64,000 nucleotides of DNA from Rhizobium etli 8C-3 (lineage in GTDB: Bacteria; Pseudomonadota; Alphaproteobacteria; Rhizobiales; Rhizobiaceae). The stretch is taken from the NCBI RefSeq assembly GCF_001908375.1, contig NZ_CP017241.1:3562501-3626500 (forward strand), read 5' to 3'. Made by a program: the position numbers and the translations under genes. The first letter of the stretch is position 1. Each line of letters begins with the position of its first letter. Of this stretch, positions 44,564 to 53,055 are shown in pieces. Under the pieces are notes generated by a model. That model ran no database searches and had not been told where the DNA came from. It was given only the letters and a program-made list of their open reading frames with translations.

Positions 44564-46045
44564 CTACACTGCAAGCTTGCCGTCGAGATAGAGCTGCAGG
44601 GTCGCACGGGTCCCCTTTTCCCACAGCGTTTTCAGGGCATGCGCAAAACGCTTGCGGAACAAGTCGGATTGCGACACCTCGCCGAAAATGCCCTCGAAGA
44701 CGAGGAACGCCGCCGGATCGTCCTTTGCCTTCAGTGCGGCGGCATGGAGCAGATCGGCACTGGCATCGTTGAAGACGATCTCCTTGCCGCTGTCGGTCGT
44801 GCCCGCGAAGTAACGGCACCACAGAGCCGAAACCAGCGAAAGGCCCACGACGTCCCTGCCCTGGCGCAGATTGTCGAGCGTGGAAGGCAGGATAAATTTC
44901 GGCTGACGGTTCGAACCGTCCTGCGCCAGGCGCGGGATCGTGTCGGCGATCTTCGGGTTCAGAAGGCGGCGCTCGATCAGCGCGAAATAATCCTTGAGCG
45001 AGGTATCGGGCACCGGCGGCACGATCGGGATGATCTCGTCGTTTTCGAGCTTGGCGAGGAAGGCGCGGATCAGCGGCTCTTCCATCGCCTCATGCACGAA
45101 ATGGATGTCCATCAACGCCGCCGGGTAGGCGATCGCCGCATGGCCGCCGTTGAGGATGCGTATCTTCATGTGCTCGTAAGGAGTGACATCCGGCACGAAG
45201 GTGACGCCGACTTTATCGAGCGCTGGCCGTCCGGCAGTAAACTTGTCTTCCAGCACCCACTGTTTGAACTCTTCACAATAGACCGGCCAGTTGTCTTCGA
45301 TACCGAACGTATCGTTCAAAAAATCGATCTCGCGCTGGCCCGTTGCCGGCGTAATGCGATCGACCATGGCATTGGGAAAGGCGACATTTTCCTTGATCCA
45401 CACGGCAAGGGCCGGATCGGAAAGCTCCGCCACACCCAAGACGGCGTTTCTGGTCACGGCGCCGTTATGCGGAATGTTGTCGCAGGACATAACGGTGAAG
45501 GGCACGATGCCCTTTTCCTTGCGCGCCTTGAGACCGGCAACGATAAGACCGAAAACGGTTCTCGGCTCGGACGGGTTTTTTCCGTCCGCAGCTATCGCCG
45601 GATGCGATGGATCGAATTTTCCGGACGCGTCGATGAAATATCCGCCCTCGGTGATCGTCAGCGAGACAATGCGGATTGCAGGATCGGAGAGCTTGGCGAC
45701 GATGGCTCGGCAATCGCCGACCGGCAGGATGTCGACCATCGGCGCCGTGACACGCGCAGCCGTCTTGTTGTTGTCCTGCTCCACGACCGTCGTCAGGAAG
45801 TCCTGCGCGGCAAGCTTCTCGCGCATCGCGACGTCGGAAGGCAGGATGCCTGCACCGATAATGGCCCAGTCGTGATCCTTTCCTTGGTTGAAAAGATCGT
45901 CGAGGTAGATAGCCTGGTGGGCACGGTGGAAATTCCCGACGCCGAAGTGCACGATGCCGGCGGTAAGCGACGCTCGGTCATAAGCCGGGATCTCGGCCGT
46001 TTTAGCCGCATCGGGAAGCGTTGCCAGCGATAATTTGCACGTCAT
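44564..46045 (-). CDS. mtlK: Mannitol 2-dehydrogenase (polyol dehydrogenase MtlK)
   Basis: A 493-residue long-chain polyol dehydrogenase oxidising D-mannitol to fructose, and often D-arabitol to xylulose or sorbitol. The NAD fold starts at 'IVHFGVGNFHRAHQAIYLDDL'. The catalytic triad pattern K-x4-N-x2-H is present in 'MKIRILNGGHAAIAYP', as in Pseudomonas mannitol dehydrogenase. It follows the transporter genes of the operon after about 100 bases. The short-chain sorbitol dehydrogenase (smoS) that usually precedes mtlK is missing here. Confidence 0.94.
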   Translation of the reverse strand: MTCKLSLATLPDAAKTAEIPAYDRASLTAGIVHFGVGNFHRAHQAIYLDDLFNQGKDHDWAIIGAGILPSDVAMREKLAAQDFLTTVVEQDNNKTAARVTAPMVDILPVGDCRAIVAKLSDPAIRIVSLTITEGGYFIDASGKFDPSHPAIAADGKNPSEPRTVFGLIVAGLKARKEKGIVPFTVMSCDNIPHNGAVTRNAVLGVAELSDPALAVWIKENVAFPNAMVDRITPATGQREIDFLNDTFGIEDNWPVYCEEFKQWVLEDKFTAGRPALDKVGVTFVPDVTPYEHMKIRILNGGHAAIAYPAALMDIHFVHEAMEEPLIRAFLAKLENDEIIPIVPPVPDTSLKDYFALIERRLLNPKIADTIPRLAQDGSNRQPKFILPSTLDNLRQGRDVVGLSLVSALWCRYFAGTTDSGKEIVFNDASADLLHAAALKAKDDPAAFLVFEGIFGEVSQSDLFRKRFAHALKTLWEKGTRATLQLYLDGKLAV

Positions 46046-46146
46046 GTTTCAGTCCTCTTGAGGTCTTGCGAAGCGGATCCGCGCTCTGCTTGCAGCAAAC
46101 CGGACGCCTTGCCCGGCCTGCATTTTCACCCCGCACGATATGCGCT

Positions 46147-47145
46147 TCAGATGGCGAGGCCGCCCTCGTTGAATTTATGGATGCGCGACTTGTCCGGCGT
46201 CAGGTAGACGGTGTCGCCGGCCTTCGCCGCGAAATCGCCGCCACCGCGTGCGGTGACCGAGCCGATACCTTCGACGTCTATATGCAAGAAGGTATCGGAG
46301 CCGAGATGCTCGGCGACGACGACCCTGCCTTTCCAGTCGCCGCTTTCGGTCGAAAGCAGCACATGCTCGGGCCGCACGCCGATCGTATGCGCGTTCAGCG
46401 CAGCCGCATTGTGGCCTGTGATGAAATTCATCTTCGGCGAGCCGATGAAACCGGCCACGAAGAGATTGCGCGGGCTCTTGTAGAGCTCCAGCGGCGAGCC
46501 CACCTGCTCGATGTTGCCGCGGTTCAACACGACGATCTTGTCGGCCATCGTCATGGCTTCCACCTGGTCGTGGGTGACGTAGACCATTGTGGTCTTCAGT
46601 TGCTGGTGCAGTTCGCTGATTTCGATGCGCATGTTGACGCGAAGTGCAGCATCGAGGTTCGACAGCGGCTCGTCGAAGAGGAAGGCCGATGGCTGGCGGA
46701 CGATTGCGCGGCCGATCGCCACACGCTGCCGCTGACCGCCGGAAAGCTGGCGCGGCTTGCGCTCCAGGTAATCGGTCAGGTTCAGGACGCGTGCGGCATC
46801 GCTTACCTTCCTGTCGATTTCGGTCTTGTCCATGCCCGCCATCTTCAACGGAAAGGCGATATTGTTGCGCACGCTCATATGCGGATAAAGCGCATAGGAC
46901 TGGAACACCATCGCAAGCCCGCGCTCGGATGGCGCCTTTTCGGTTGCGTCCTTGCCGTCGATGACGATCTTGCCGCCGGAAACGTCCTCCAGCCCGGCGA
47001 TCAGCCTGAGCAACGTGGATTTGCCGCAGCCCGACGGGCCGACGAAGACGACGAATTCGCCGTCCTGGATGTCGAGATCGATCGAAGGGATGACCTTGGC
47101 TTCGCCGAAGACCTTCGAAACGCTCTGAAGGGTAATGCTGCCCAT
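46147..47145 (-). CDS. smoK: Polyol ABC transporter ATP-binding protein (SmoK)
   Basis: A 332-residue MalK/UgpC-type ATPase. It has Walker [10 protein letters not shown], signature LSGGQRQR, Walker B '[15 protein letters not shown]' and a C-terminal TOBE/OB regulatory region (about 235-332). It powers uptake of sorbitol/mannitol through SmoF and SmoG, whose genes lie 18 bases upstream. GGGAG precedes the ATG. The smo names rest on gene order with mtlK and the regulator. Confidence 0.92.
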   Translation of the reverse strand: MGSITLQSVSKVFGEAKVIPSIDLDIQDGEFVVFVGPSGCGKSTLLRLIAGLEDVSGGKIVIDGKDATEKAPSERGLAMVFQSYALYPHMSVRNNIAFPLKMAGMDKTEIDRKVSDAARVLNLTDYLERKPRQLSGGQRQRVAIGRAIVRQPSAFLFDEPLSNLDAALRVNMRIEISELHQQLKTTMVYVTHDQVEAMTMADKIVVLNRGNIEQVGSPLELYKSPRNLFVAGFIGSPKMNFITGHNAAALNAHTIGVRPEHVLLSTESGDWKGRVVVAEHLGSDTFLHIDVEGIGSVTARGGGDFAAKAGDTVYLTPDKSRIHKFNEGGLAI

Positions 47146-47163
47146 GTTTGTCTCCCTGATGAC

Positions 47164-47994
47164 TTATTTCACCGCGCCGAAGGTCAGGCCGCGGACGAGT
47201 TGTTTTTGTGAGAACCAGCCGAGGATCAGGATCGGCGCGATTGCCATTGTCGATGCGGCCGAAAGCTTGGCGTAGAACAGACCTTCGGGGCTGGAATAGG
47301 AGGCGATGAACGCCGTCAGCGGCGCAGCTTTCGAGGCGCTGAGGTTCAGCGTCCAGAAGGCTTCGTTCCAGGCCAGTATGATGTTAAGGAGCAGTGTCGA
47401 GGCAATGCCCGGTATCGCCATCGGCGTCAGCACGTAGATGATTTCCTTGGCAAGCGATGCGCCGTCCATTCGTGCCGCCTCGAGGATTTCGCCAGGGATT
47501 TCCTTGAAGTAGGTGTAGAGCATCCAGACGATGATCGGCAGGTTGATCAGCGTCAGCACGATCACCAGCCCCATCCGGCTGTCGAGCAGGCCGAAATTGC
47601 GGAACATCAGGTAGATCGGAATGAGCGCGCCGACCGGCGGCATCATCTTCGTCGAAAGCATCCACATCAGCACGTCCTTGGTCCGCTTGGTCGGCGAAAA
47701 CGCCATGGCCCAGGCGGCAGGGATGGCGATGATGAGGCCGATCAGCGTCGAGCCGAAGGAAATGATCACCGAATTCATGAAGTGGCCGAGATAGTTCGAG
47801 CGGCTCTGCACCTCCGCATAGCTTTCCGTCGTCCAGTGGAAGAACAGGAACTGCGGCGGCGAGGCGATCGCATCGGCCTCCGACTTGAAGCTCGTAAGAA
47901 ATGTCCAAAGGATCGGGAAGAAGATCAGGATCGCCAGCGTCCAGGCGATCGCCGTCATGACCACCTTGCGTCGAGTTGTGACTTTTCTGGCCAT
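47164..47994 (-). CDS. smoG: Polyol ABC transporter permease (SmoG)
   Basis: A 276-residue permease of the MalG type with six helices and the coupling loop 'EILEAARMDGASLAKEIIYVLTPMA'. The ATG giving 'MARKVTTRRKVV' follows a GAGG site within the end of smoF; a longer frame upstream overlaps smoF and is not used. Only one base separates it from smoF, so the permeases are translated together. Confidence 0.92.
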   Translation of the reverse strand: MARKVTTRRKVVMTAIAWTLAILIFFPILWTFLTSFKSEADAIASPPQFLFFHWTTESYAEVQSRSNYLGHFMNSVIISFGSTLIGLIIAIPAAWAMAFSPTKRTKDVLMWMLSTKMMPPVGALIPIYLMFRNFGLLDSRMGLVIVLTLINLPIIVWMLYTYFKEIPGEILEAARMDGASLAKEIIYVLTPMAIPGIASTLLLNIILAWNEAFWTLNLSASKAAPLTAFIASYSSPEGLFYAKLSAASTMAIAPILILGWFSQKQLVRGLTFGAVK

Positions 47995-47995
47995 C

Positions 47996-48868
47996 TCAAG
48001 CCTCCAGATTCTTGCCGACAAGGCGGACAAGGAAGATCGCGACGATGTTGGCGAGGATGACCGCAATGATACCGCCCGCCGAAGCGCCGCCGATATCGAA
48101 CTGCAGAAGCGCCTGCGCATAGACGAGGTAGGTGAGATTCGTGCTCTGCGTCCCCGGGCCGCCATTGGTGGTAACCAGGATCTCGGCAAAGACCGAGAGC
48201 AGGAAGATCGTCTGGATCAGGATCACGACCGTGATGGCGCGCGCCATATGCGGCAGGATGATATAGATAAACCTCGATATCGCACCGGCGCCATCCATTT
48301 CGGCAGCTTCCTTCTGCTCCTCGTCCAGCGACTGCAGAGACGTGAGCAGGATGAGCGTTGCAAACGGCAGCCACTGCCAGGCGACGATGAGAATGATCGA
48401 GAACAACGGCGCGTTTGCCAGCCAGTCATAGGGTTGCAGCCCGAGCGCCTTGGCAAGATGTGCGAAGAGCCCGTTGACCGGGTTCATGAACATGTTCTTC
48501 CAGACAAGTGCTGCCACCGTCGGCATGACGAAAAACGGCGCAATCACCAGGATGCGCACGATGCCCTGGCCATAGATGTCCTGGTCGAGCAGCAGGGCGA
48601 AGGCGATACCGCCGACCACGGTGATGATCAGCACACCGAGCACCAAAAGCAGCGTATTGGTGAGTGCCGCGAAAAAGGCGGGATCGGAAAGGAAGTAGCT
48701 GTAGTTCACAAAGCCGACGAAGCTTTCCATTCCCGGGCTGAGAAGGTTGTAGTTCAAAGTCGAGAAGTAGATCGTCATCGCAAGCGGGACGATCATCCAC
48801 GCGAAGAGAAGCACGACGGACGGTGCGATCATCATTCGCGCTGCGGAGCGGGTGTGTAACGTTGCCAT
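47996..48868 (-). CDS. smoF: Polyol ABC transporter permease (SmoF)
   Basis: A 290-residue MalF-type permease with six helices; the EAA loop reads 'EEQKEAAEMDGAGAISRFIYIILPHM'. It begins 133 bases after the binding-protein stop, across a strong hairpin, so its level may be kept below that of SmoE. The ATG is the first in frame; its ribosome-binding site is weak. Confidence 0.92.
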   Translation of the reverse strand: MATLHTRSAARMMIAPSVVLLFAWMIVPLAMTIYFSTLNYNLLSPGMESFVGFVNYSYFLSDPAFFAALTNTLLLVLGVLIITVVGGIAFALLLDQDIYGQGIVRILVIAPFFVMPTVAALVWKNMFMNPVNGLFAHLAKALGLQPYDWLANAPLFSIILIVAWQWLPFATLILLTSLQSLDEEQKEAAEMDGAGAISRFIYIILPHMARAITVVILIQTIFLLSVFAEILVTTNGGPGTQSTNLTYLVYAQALLQFDIGGASAGGIIAVILANIVAIFLVRLVGKNLEA

Positions 48869-48919
48869 GGCGATGACCGATCCTGTTTCGAGGGGCTGTC
48901 TGGCTGCAGGGCAGCTGAG

Positions 48920-48959
48920 AAAAAGGGGCCGCCGACGCTATTCGGGCATTCGGCGGCCC
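48920..48959 (-). terminator. Intercistronic hairpin with T-run between smoE and smoF
   Basis: On the reverse strand GGGCCGCCGA and TCGGCGGCCC form a ten-base-pair stem followed by C and five T residues. It looks like an intrinsic terminator but lies inside the operon. Partial read-through would give more binding protein than permease. Confidence 0.8.
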
Positions 48960-49001
48960 AGAGGGGCGGGAGGTCAACGATCCCACCGTCTCAGGAGGTT
49001 A

Positions 49002-50312
49002 TTATTTGATGTAACCAGCCTTGGTCATTTCGCGGGTCGCCAGTTGCTGGGCGCTCTGCAGGGCCTGTTCGACCGAGACCTGGCCGGCGAGAGCCGCGGA
49101 GAACTGCTGGCCGACGGCCGTGCCGATACCCTGGAATTCCGGGATCGCCACGAACTGGACGCCGACATAGGGAACCGGCTTGACGGTCGGCTTGGTCGGG
49201 TCGGCCGCATTGATGGAGTCGAGCGTCATCTTCGCGAAAGCCGCAGCCTTCTGATATTCCGCGTTCTCATAGAGCGAGGTACGCGTGCCGGGAGGCGCGT
49301 TCAGCCAGCCTTCCTTCTCGGCGACGAGCTTGGTGTAATCCTTGCTCGTTGCCCAGGCGACGAACTTCTCGGCTGCTTCGACCTTCTGCGAGCTCGCCGG
49401 GATGGCAAGGCTCCAGGCCCACAGCCAGTTGCCGCGCTTGCCGAGACCCTTGTCGGGAGCGAGCGCGAAACCGACCTTGTCGGCAACCTTCGATTCCTTC
49501 GGGTTGCTGACGAAGGAGGCTGCGACGGTCGCATCGATCCACATGCCGCACTTGCCGGTCTGGAAGAGCGCCAGGTTTTCGTTGAAGCCGTTCGACGAAG
49601 CGCCGGGAGGGCCGGCTTCCTTCATCAGGTCGACGTAGAAGGCAAGCGTGTCCTTCCACTCCGGCTGGTCGAACTGGGGCTTCCAGCTCTCATCGAACCA
49701 GCGGGCGCCGAAGGAGTTCGACATCGCCGTCAGGAAGGCCATGTTTTCGCCCCAACCGGCTTTGCCGCGCAGGCAGATGCCGTAGATTTCCTTGTCCTTG
49801 TCGGTGATCTTCTTCGCAGCATCGGCGATGAAGTCCCAGGTCGGCGCGTCGGGCATCTTCAGGCCGGCGGCGTCGAAAAGGTCCTTGCGATACATGACCA
49901 TCGAGCTTTCACCGTAAAACGGCGCCGCATAGAGCTTGCCGTCCACAGTCAGGCCGCTGCGAATGGCCGGCAGCAGGTCATCGGCGTCATAGTCGGCGCC
50001 AAGGTTGTCGAGCGGCAGGAGCCAGTTCTGCTTTGCCCAGATCGGGACCTCGTAAGTGCCGATCGTCAGAACGTCGTACTGGCCGCCCTTGGTCGCGATG
50101 TCGGTCGTGACCTTCTGGCGCAGAACGTTCTCTTCGAGAGTTACCCATTCAAGGTCGATGTCGGGATTTTTCGCCTTGAAGTCATCCGTCAGCTTCTGCA
50201 TCCGGATCATGTCGCCGTTGTTGACGGTCGCGATCGTCAGCGTTTCGGCCGAAGCCATGCCCGCAAACGCCAGTGCTGAGCAGGCGCCCAGCAGAATAGT
50301 TCTCAATGTCAT
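49002..50312 (-). CDS. smoE: Polyol ABC transporter substrate-binding protein (SmoE)
   Basis: A 436-residue SBP_bac_1 periplasmic protein with signal peptide MTLRTILLGACSALAFAGMA, cleaved before or near 'SAETLTIATVNN'. The family pattern 'WVTLEENVLRQKVTTDIATKGGQYDVLTIGTYEVP' matches sorbitol/mannitol binding proteins. GGGAGGA precedes the ATG; the 19-codon upstream extension runs through the operator and is rejected. It is first in the smoEFGK-mtlK operon, downstream of the regulator gene on the same strand. Confidence 0.92.
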   Translation of the reverse strand: MTLRTILLGACSALAFAGMASAETLTIATVNNGDMIRMQKLTDDFKAKNPDIDLEWVTLEENVLRQKVTTDIATKGGQYDVLTIGTYEVPIWAKQNWLLPLDNLGADYDADDLLPAIRSGLTVDGKLYAAPFYGESSMVMYRKDLFDAAGLKMPDAPTWDFIADAAKKITDKDKEIYGICLRGKAGWGENMAFLTAMSNSFGARWFDESWKPQFDQPEWKDTLAFYVDLMKEAGPPGASSNGFNENLALFQTGKCGMWIDATVAASFVSNPKESKVADKVGFALAPDKGLGKRGNWLWAWSLAIPASSQKVEAAEKFVAWATSKDYTKLVAEKEGWLNAPPGTRTSLYENAEYQKAAAFAKMTLDSINAADPTKPTVKPVPYVGVQFVAIPEFQGIGTAVGQQFSAALAGQVSVEQALQSAQQLATREMTKAGYIK

Positions 50313-50347
50313 ATCTTCCTCCCAGAAGATGGGTATGAGCATTCGCT

Positions 50348-50389
50348 TTGCTCGTGAGCAATTACTCACTATAGGGCGTGGAATGTCAA
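50348..50389 (-). promoter_or_regulatory. Candidate smoE promoter and SmoC operator
   Basis: On the reverse strand a TTGACA box (50389-50384) is followed 17-18 bases later by a weak -10 (AGTAAT). The near-perfect palindrome TTGCTCGTGAGCAA (50348-50361) comes directly after it. The TTGCTC/GAGCAA halves recur at the end of the regulator gene. Confidence 0.5.
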
Positions 50390-50448
50390 TTGGAATCGTT
50401 GCTGCAACAGCGAAATGCAGAGTTATCCGTTTGATTTTACAAATGATA

Positions 50449-50475
50449 TTTTTTGCTCAGGAAGTGAGCAAAAAA
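50449..50475. promoter_or_regulatory. Perfect 11-base inverted repeat covering the regulator stop codon
   Basis: TTTTTTGCTCA and TGAGCAAAAAA flank GGAAG. The arms share the TTTGCTCA/TGAGCAAA halves with the palindrome near smoE, favouring an operator. Because the arms are A/T-rich at their ends, it could also act as a terminator hairpin for the regulator. Confidence 0.55.
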
Positions 50476-51410
50476 TCGGCCGTCTGTTCGTCGGTGATCA
50501 GGCTGTTGATTTGACGGCCAACAATGGCAGCTCTGATTGCCTTGAATTTGCGCGTGCCTTTGGCGATTCCAATGACTGTCGAGGTTTCGCGTGAAGGAAT
50601 CGAGGCCGATGCGACGCGCTCGTTGATCGGATTGTCGAGAAGCCTGCCCTGGGCGTCGAAAATCCAGCCGCAGATTTCGCCGACGGCCCCCTCGCGCATC
50701 AGCTCCATCATCTCGTCCTTCTCCAGGAAGCCGTCGACGCAAAGCGGGCCGTCGATACCCAGTTCGCCAATACCGACGAAGGTCACATCGGCCTGGGCGC
50801 TGATGGCAAGCGTGGAGCGCACCAGTTGCTGGCCATGGAGCAATTCACGCTCCTCGGCCGAAGTGACGAGCACCGGCAGCGGCATCGGGAAGTGCCGCGC
50901 CTTCACCGCATCCGCCATGCTGAAGATGACATTGTAGTAGGCAGCTGATCCGTCCGGCGTAATGTTGCCCGTCAGCGAAACGATGCGATGATTGGGACAT
51001 TCGATCGTCGGCAGCTGATCGACGGCAGCCTTCAGCGTACGGCCGGTTCCAACAGCGAGCACGATCGGATCCGGCCGCTTGAGCCATCGCTCGATTTCGG
51101 CAGCCGCCGCTTCGGCGATGCCGACCGTCCTCGATGAAGACCCCGGATCGCTCGGCACGATCTCGACATGCTTGAGCTCGAATTTCTTGCGCAGCTGATT
51201 GGCGAGCTCGAGACAGGCAGCAATGGGATGATCGAGCCGCACTTTGATGAGTTTTTCGGCAACGGCCAGCGACACCAGGCGCTGTGCTGATTGCCGCGAG
51301 ATACTCATCGTAGAGGCAATCTCGTCCTGCGTGCGTCCAGCCACGTAATAAAGCCAGCCCGCACGCGCTGCGTCGTCCAGCCGTCCAGGTGTCTCGGTTC
51401 TTTTCGCCAT
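50457..51410 (-). CDS. smoC: SorC-family regulator of the polyol operon (SmoC-like)
   Basis: A 317-residue SorC/DeoR-type regulator. The HTH is 'RTQDEIASTMSISRQSAQRLVSLA' (about 26-49), and the sugar-binding domain covers about 60-315 ('IVLAVGTGRTLKAAVDQL', 'IVSLTGNITPDGSAAYY'). It precedes smoE on the same strand with a 144-base gap, as in known smo/mtl loci, where it activates or represses polyol uptake. Start at ATG 51410. Its TGA stop is inside an inverted repeat. Confidence 0.88.
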   Translation of the reverse strand: MAKRTETPGRLDDAARAGWLYYVAGRTQDEIASTMSISRQSAQRLVSLAVAEKLIKVRLDHPIAACLELANQLRKKFELKHVEIVPSDPGSSSRTVGIAEAAAAEIERWLKRPDPIVLAVGTGRTLKAAVDQLPTIECPNHRIVSLTGNITPDGSAAYYNVIFSMADAVKARHFPMPLPVLVTSAEERELLHGQQLVRSTLAISAQADVTFVGIGELGIDGPLCVDGFLEKDEMMELMREGAVGEICGWIFDAQGRLLDNPINERVASASIPSRETSTVIGIAKGTRKFKAIRAAIVGRQINSLITDEQTADFLLTS

Positions 51411-51549
51411 TGGGGTCTACCGCGCGTAAATGAGGCCGGCTTTTCCGCCGGGCGAATATCCTTGAGTCTGTGCCGCGCCAGATCAGAACAAAATTGAGCA
51501 AAAGTCGAGTGCATTGAGAAATGCAGCCGCCGTATGGGAGAAAATTCGC

Positions 51550-52194
51550 TCACGCAAACCAGTTTGTGACGAAGAAGATCGCAGCCTTGATAAGGCCGTA
51601 GATCACGCCGCCAACGACGGTCAGCGAAACACCGGCCATGATCAATCCAAACAACGAAAAGAGACCGTCCTTGCCCAATATGCCGAAGGCAAACAGACAG
51701 ATGGTAAAGGCCGGCAGGATGTTGCCGAGCGGGATAGGCAGCGTCAGGATGACCGCAAGCACCAGGCAGAGAAAGCCCACGAGGTATTCGGCAGGCGGTT
51801 CGACGAGGAACGAAAGCCGCGGCTGCAGCATGCGCTCGGCAAAAGCGAGCCAACGGTGAATGCGCGAGACGATCGCTTCGAAGTCCTCGCGCTTCATCGA
51901 GCGGCCGGCAATTACCTTCGGTAGCCATGGCTTCAGCCCGAATGTCAGCTGGGCTGCCAGAATGAATAGCGGTGCGCCGAGGATTGCGGAAGTTCCCGGC
52001 GGCGTCGGCACCAGATTGGGAATGGCAAAGACCAGCATCAAGGCACCGGTCGCACGGTCGCCCATCACCTCGAAGAGGTCGCCGACGGAAATGCGCTCAC
52101 GGTTCCTGTCACCCGCAAGCTGCCTCAGGATGGCCGAAAGCCTTCGCCCCCGGGGGCGCGGACCCCTGATAAAACGCCTGCGTGATGTCTCCAT
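51550..52194 (-). CDS. exoD: ExoD-family membrane protein
   Basis: A 214-residue inner-membrane protein of the exopolysaccharide synthesis ExoD family. A conserved soluble start ('RRLSAILRQLAGDRNRERISVGDLFEVMGDRATGALMLVFAIPNLVPTPPG') is followed by about four hydrophobic helices. ExoD was described in Sinorhizobium as affecting exopolysaccharide and alkaline tolerance; its molecular role is unclear. Family length favours ATG 52194; ATG 52311 would add 39 hydrophilic residues. It is divergent from a two-component system. Confidence 0.85.
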   Translation of the reverse strand: METSRRRFIRGPRPRGRRLSAILRQLAGDRNRERISVGDLFEVMGDRATGALMLVFAIPNLVPTPPGTSAILGAPLFILAAQLTFGLKPWLPKVIAGRSMKREDFEAIVSRIHRWLAFAERMLQPRLSFLVEPPAEYLVGFLCLVLAVILTLPIPLGNILPAFTICLFAFGILGKDGLFSLFGLIMAGVSLTVVGGVIYGLIKAAIFFVTNWFA

Positions 52195-52392
52195 TTCCTC
52201 GATTGTCACAGCATCCCGGCTCGTCGGCTTGCGACTGATACCATCGGAGTGTGAATCTTCTCTGTCGAATGCGCCGCCATCATGGCCATGCGCGTTCTGG
52301 ATCTCGGCCATTACATGGCTATTTTTCGCCGGCACCCCTTGCTTGACCCTCAGCAACAAGCAGCGCTACTGCTCTTGGCAAGGAGACATTGC

Positions 52393-53055
52393 GTGCGCAT
52401 TCTGCTGGTTGAAGATGACGGGATGATTGGGGAAGCGGTGCGCGATCACGTTGCAGCGGCCGGCCACGCGATCGACTGGATGCGTGCGATCGGCGATGCT
52501 GAAGCCGCCGCAGGCTCTGTCGGCTACGGCCTGATCCTGCTTGATCTGCAGCTTCCCGACGGCAGAGGCATCGATTTCCTGAAACGGTTGCGTGACAAGG
52601 GTGTGGCGATGCCGGTAATAATCCTCACCGCGCGCGACCAGATCTCCGATCGCATCGAGGGGCTGAACGCCGGCGCCGACGACTATCTCGTCAAGCCGTT
52701 CGATCTTAGAGAATTGAACGCCCGCATCATGGCCGTTTCGCGCCGCTACGACGCCAATCCAAGGACTATCATCCGCATTGACGATATCGAGATCGACCGG
52801 CCGCAGCACAGGCTTGCCGTCGCCGGAGAACCGGTTGTGCTGACCAGCCGCGAATGGGCTGTGCTCGATCTGCTCATCGCCCGTCCGGGCGCAATCGTAG
52901 CAAAGGACCGGATCGAGGAAGCCCTCTATGCCTTCGGCTCGGAAATCGAAAGCAATACGGTTGAGGTCTATGTCAGCCGGCTGCGCAAGAAGATCGGTCG
53001 CGACAGGATCAAAACCGCCCGTGGCATCGGCTATTCGCTGGCGCAACAATCATGA
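52393..53055 (+). CDS. OmpR/PhoB-type response regulator
   Basis: A 220-residue response regulator. The receiver domain (1-115) has acidic pocket E7-D8-D9, phospho-acceptor D51 and K101. The C-terminal winged helix (about 125-218) ends 'YVSRLRKKIGRDRIKTARGIGYSL'. Start is GTG with AAGGAGA eight bases upstream; the 37-codon upstream frame overlaps exoD leader sequence and is rejected. The stop overlaps the histidine kinase start by four bases. The pair resembles QseBC/TctDE systems; the signal is unknown. Confidence 0.93.
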   Translation: MRILLVEDDGMIGEAVRDHVAAAGHAIDWMRAIGDAEAAAGSVGYGLILLDLQLPDGRGIDFLKRLRDKGVAMPVIILTARDQISDRIEGLNAGADDYLVKPFDLRELNARIMAVSRRYDANPRTIIRIDDIEIDRPQHRLAVAGEPVVLTSREWAVLDLLIARPGAIVAKDRIEEALYAFGSEIESNTVEVYVSRLRKKIGRDRIKTARGIGYSLAQQS

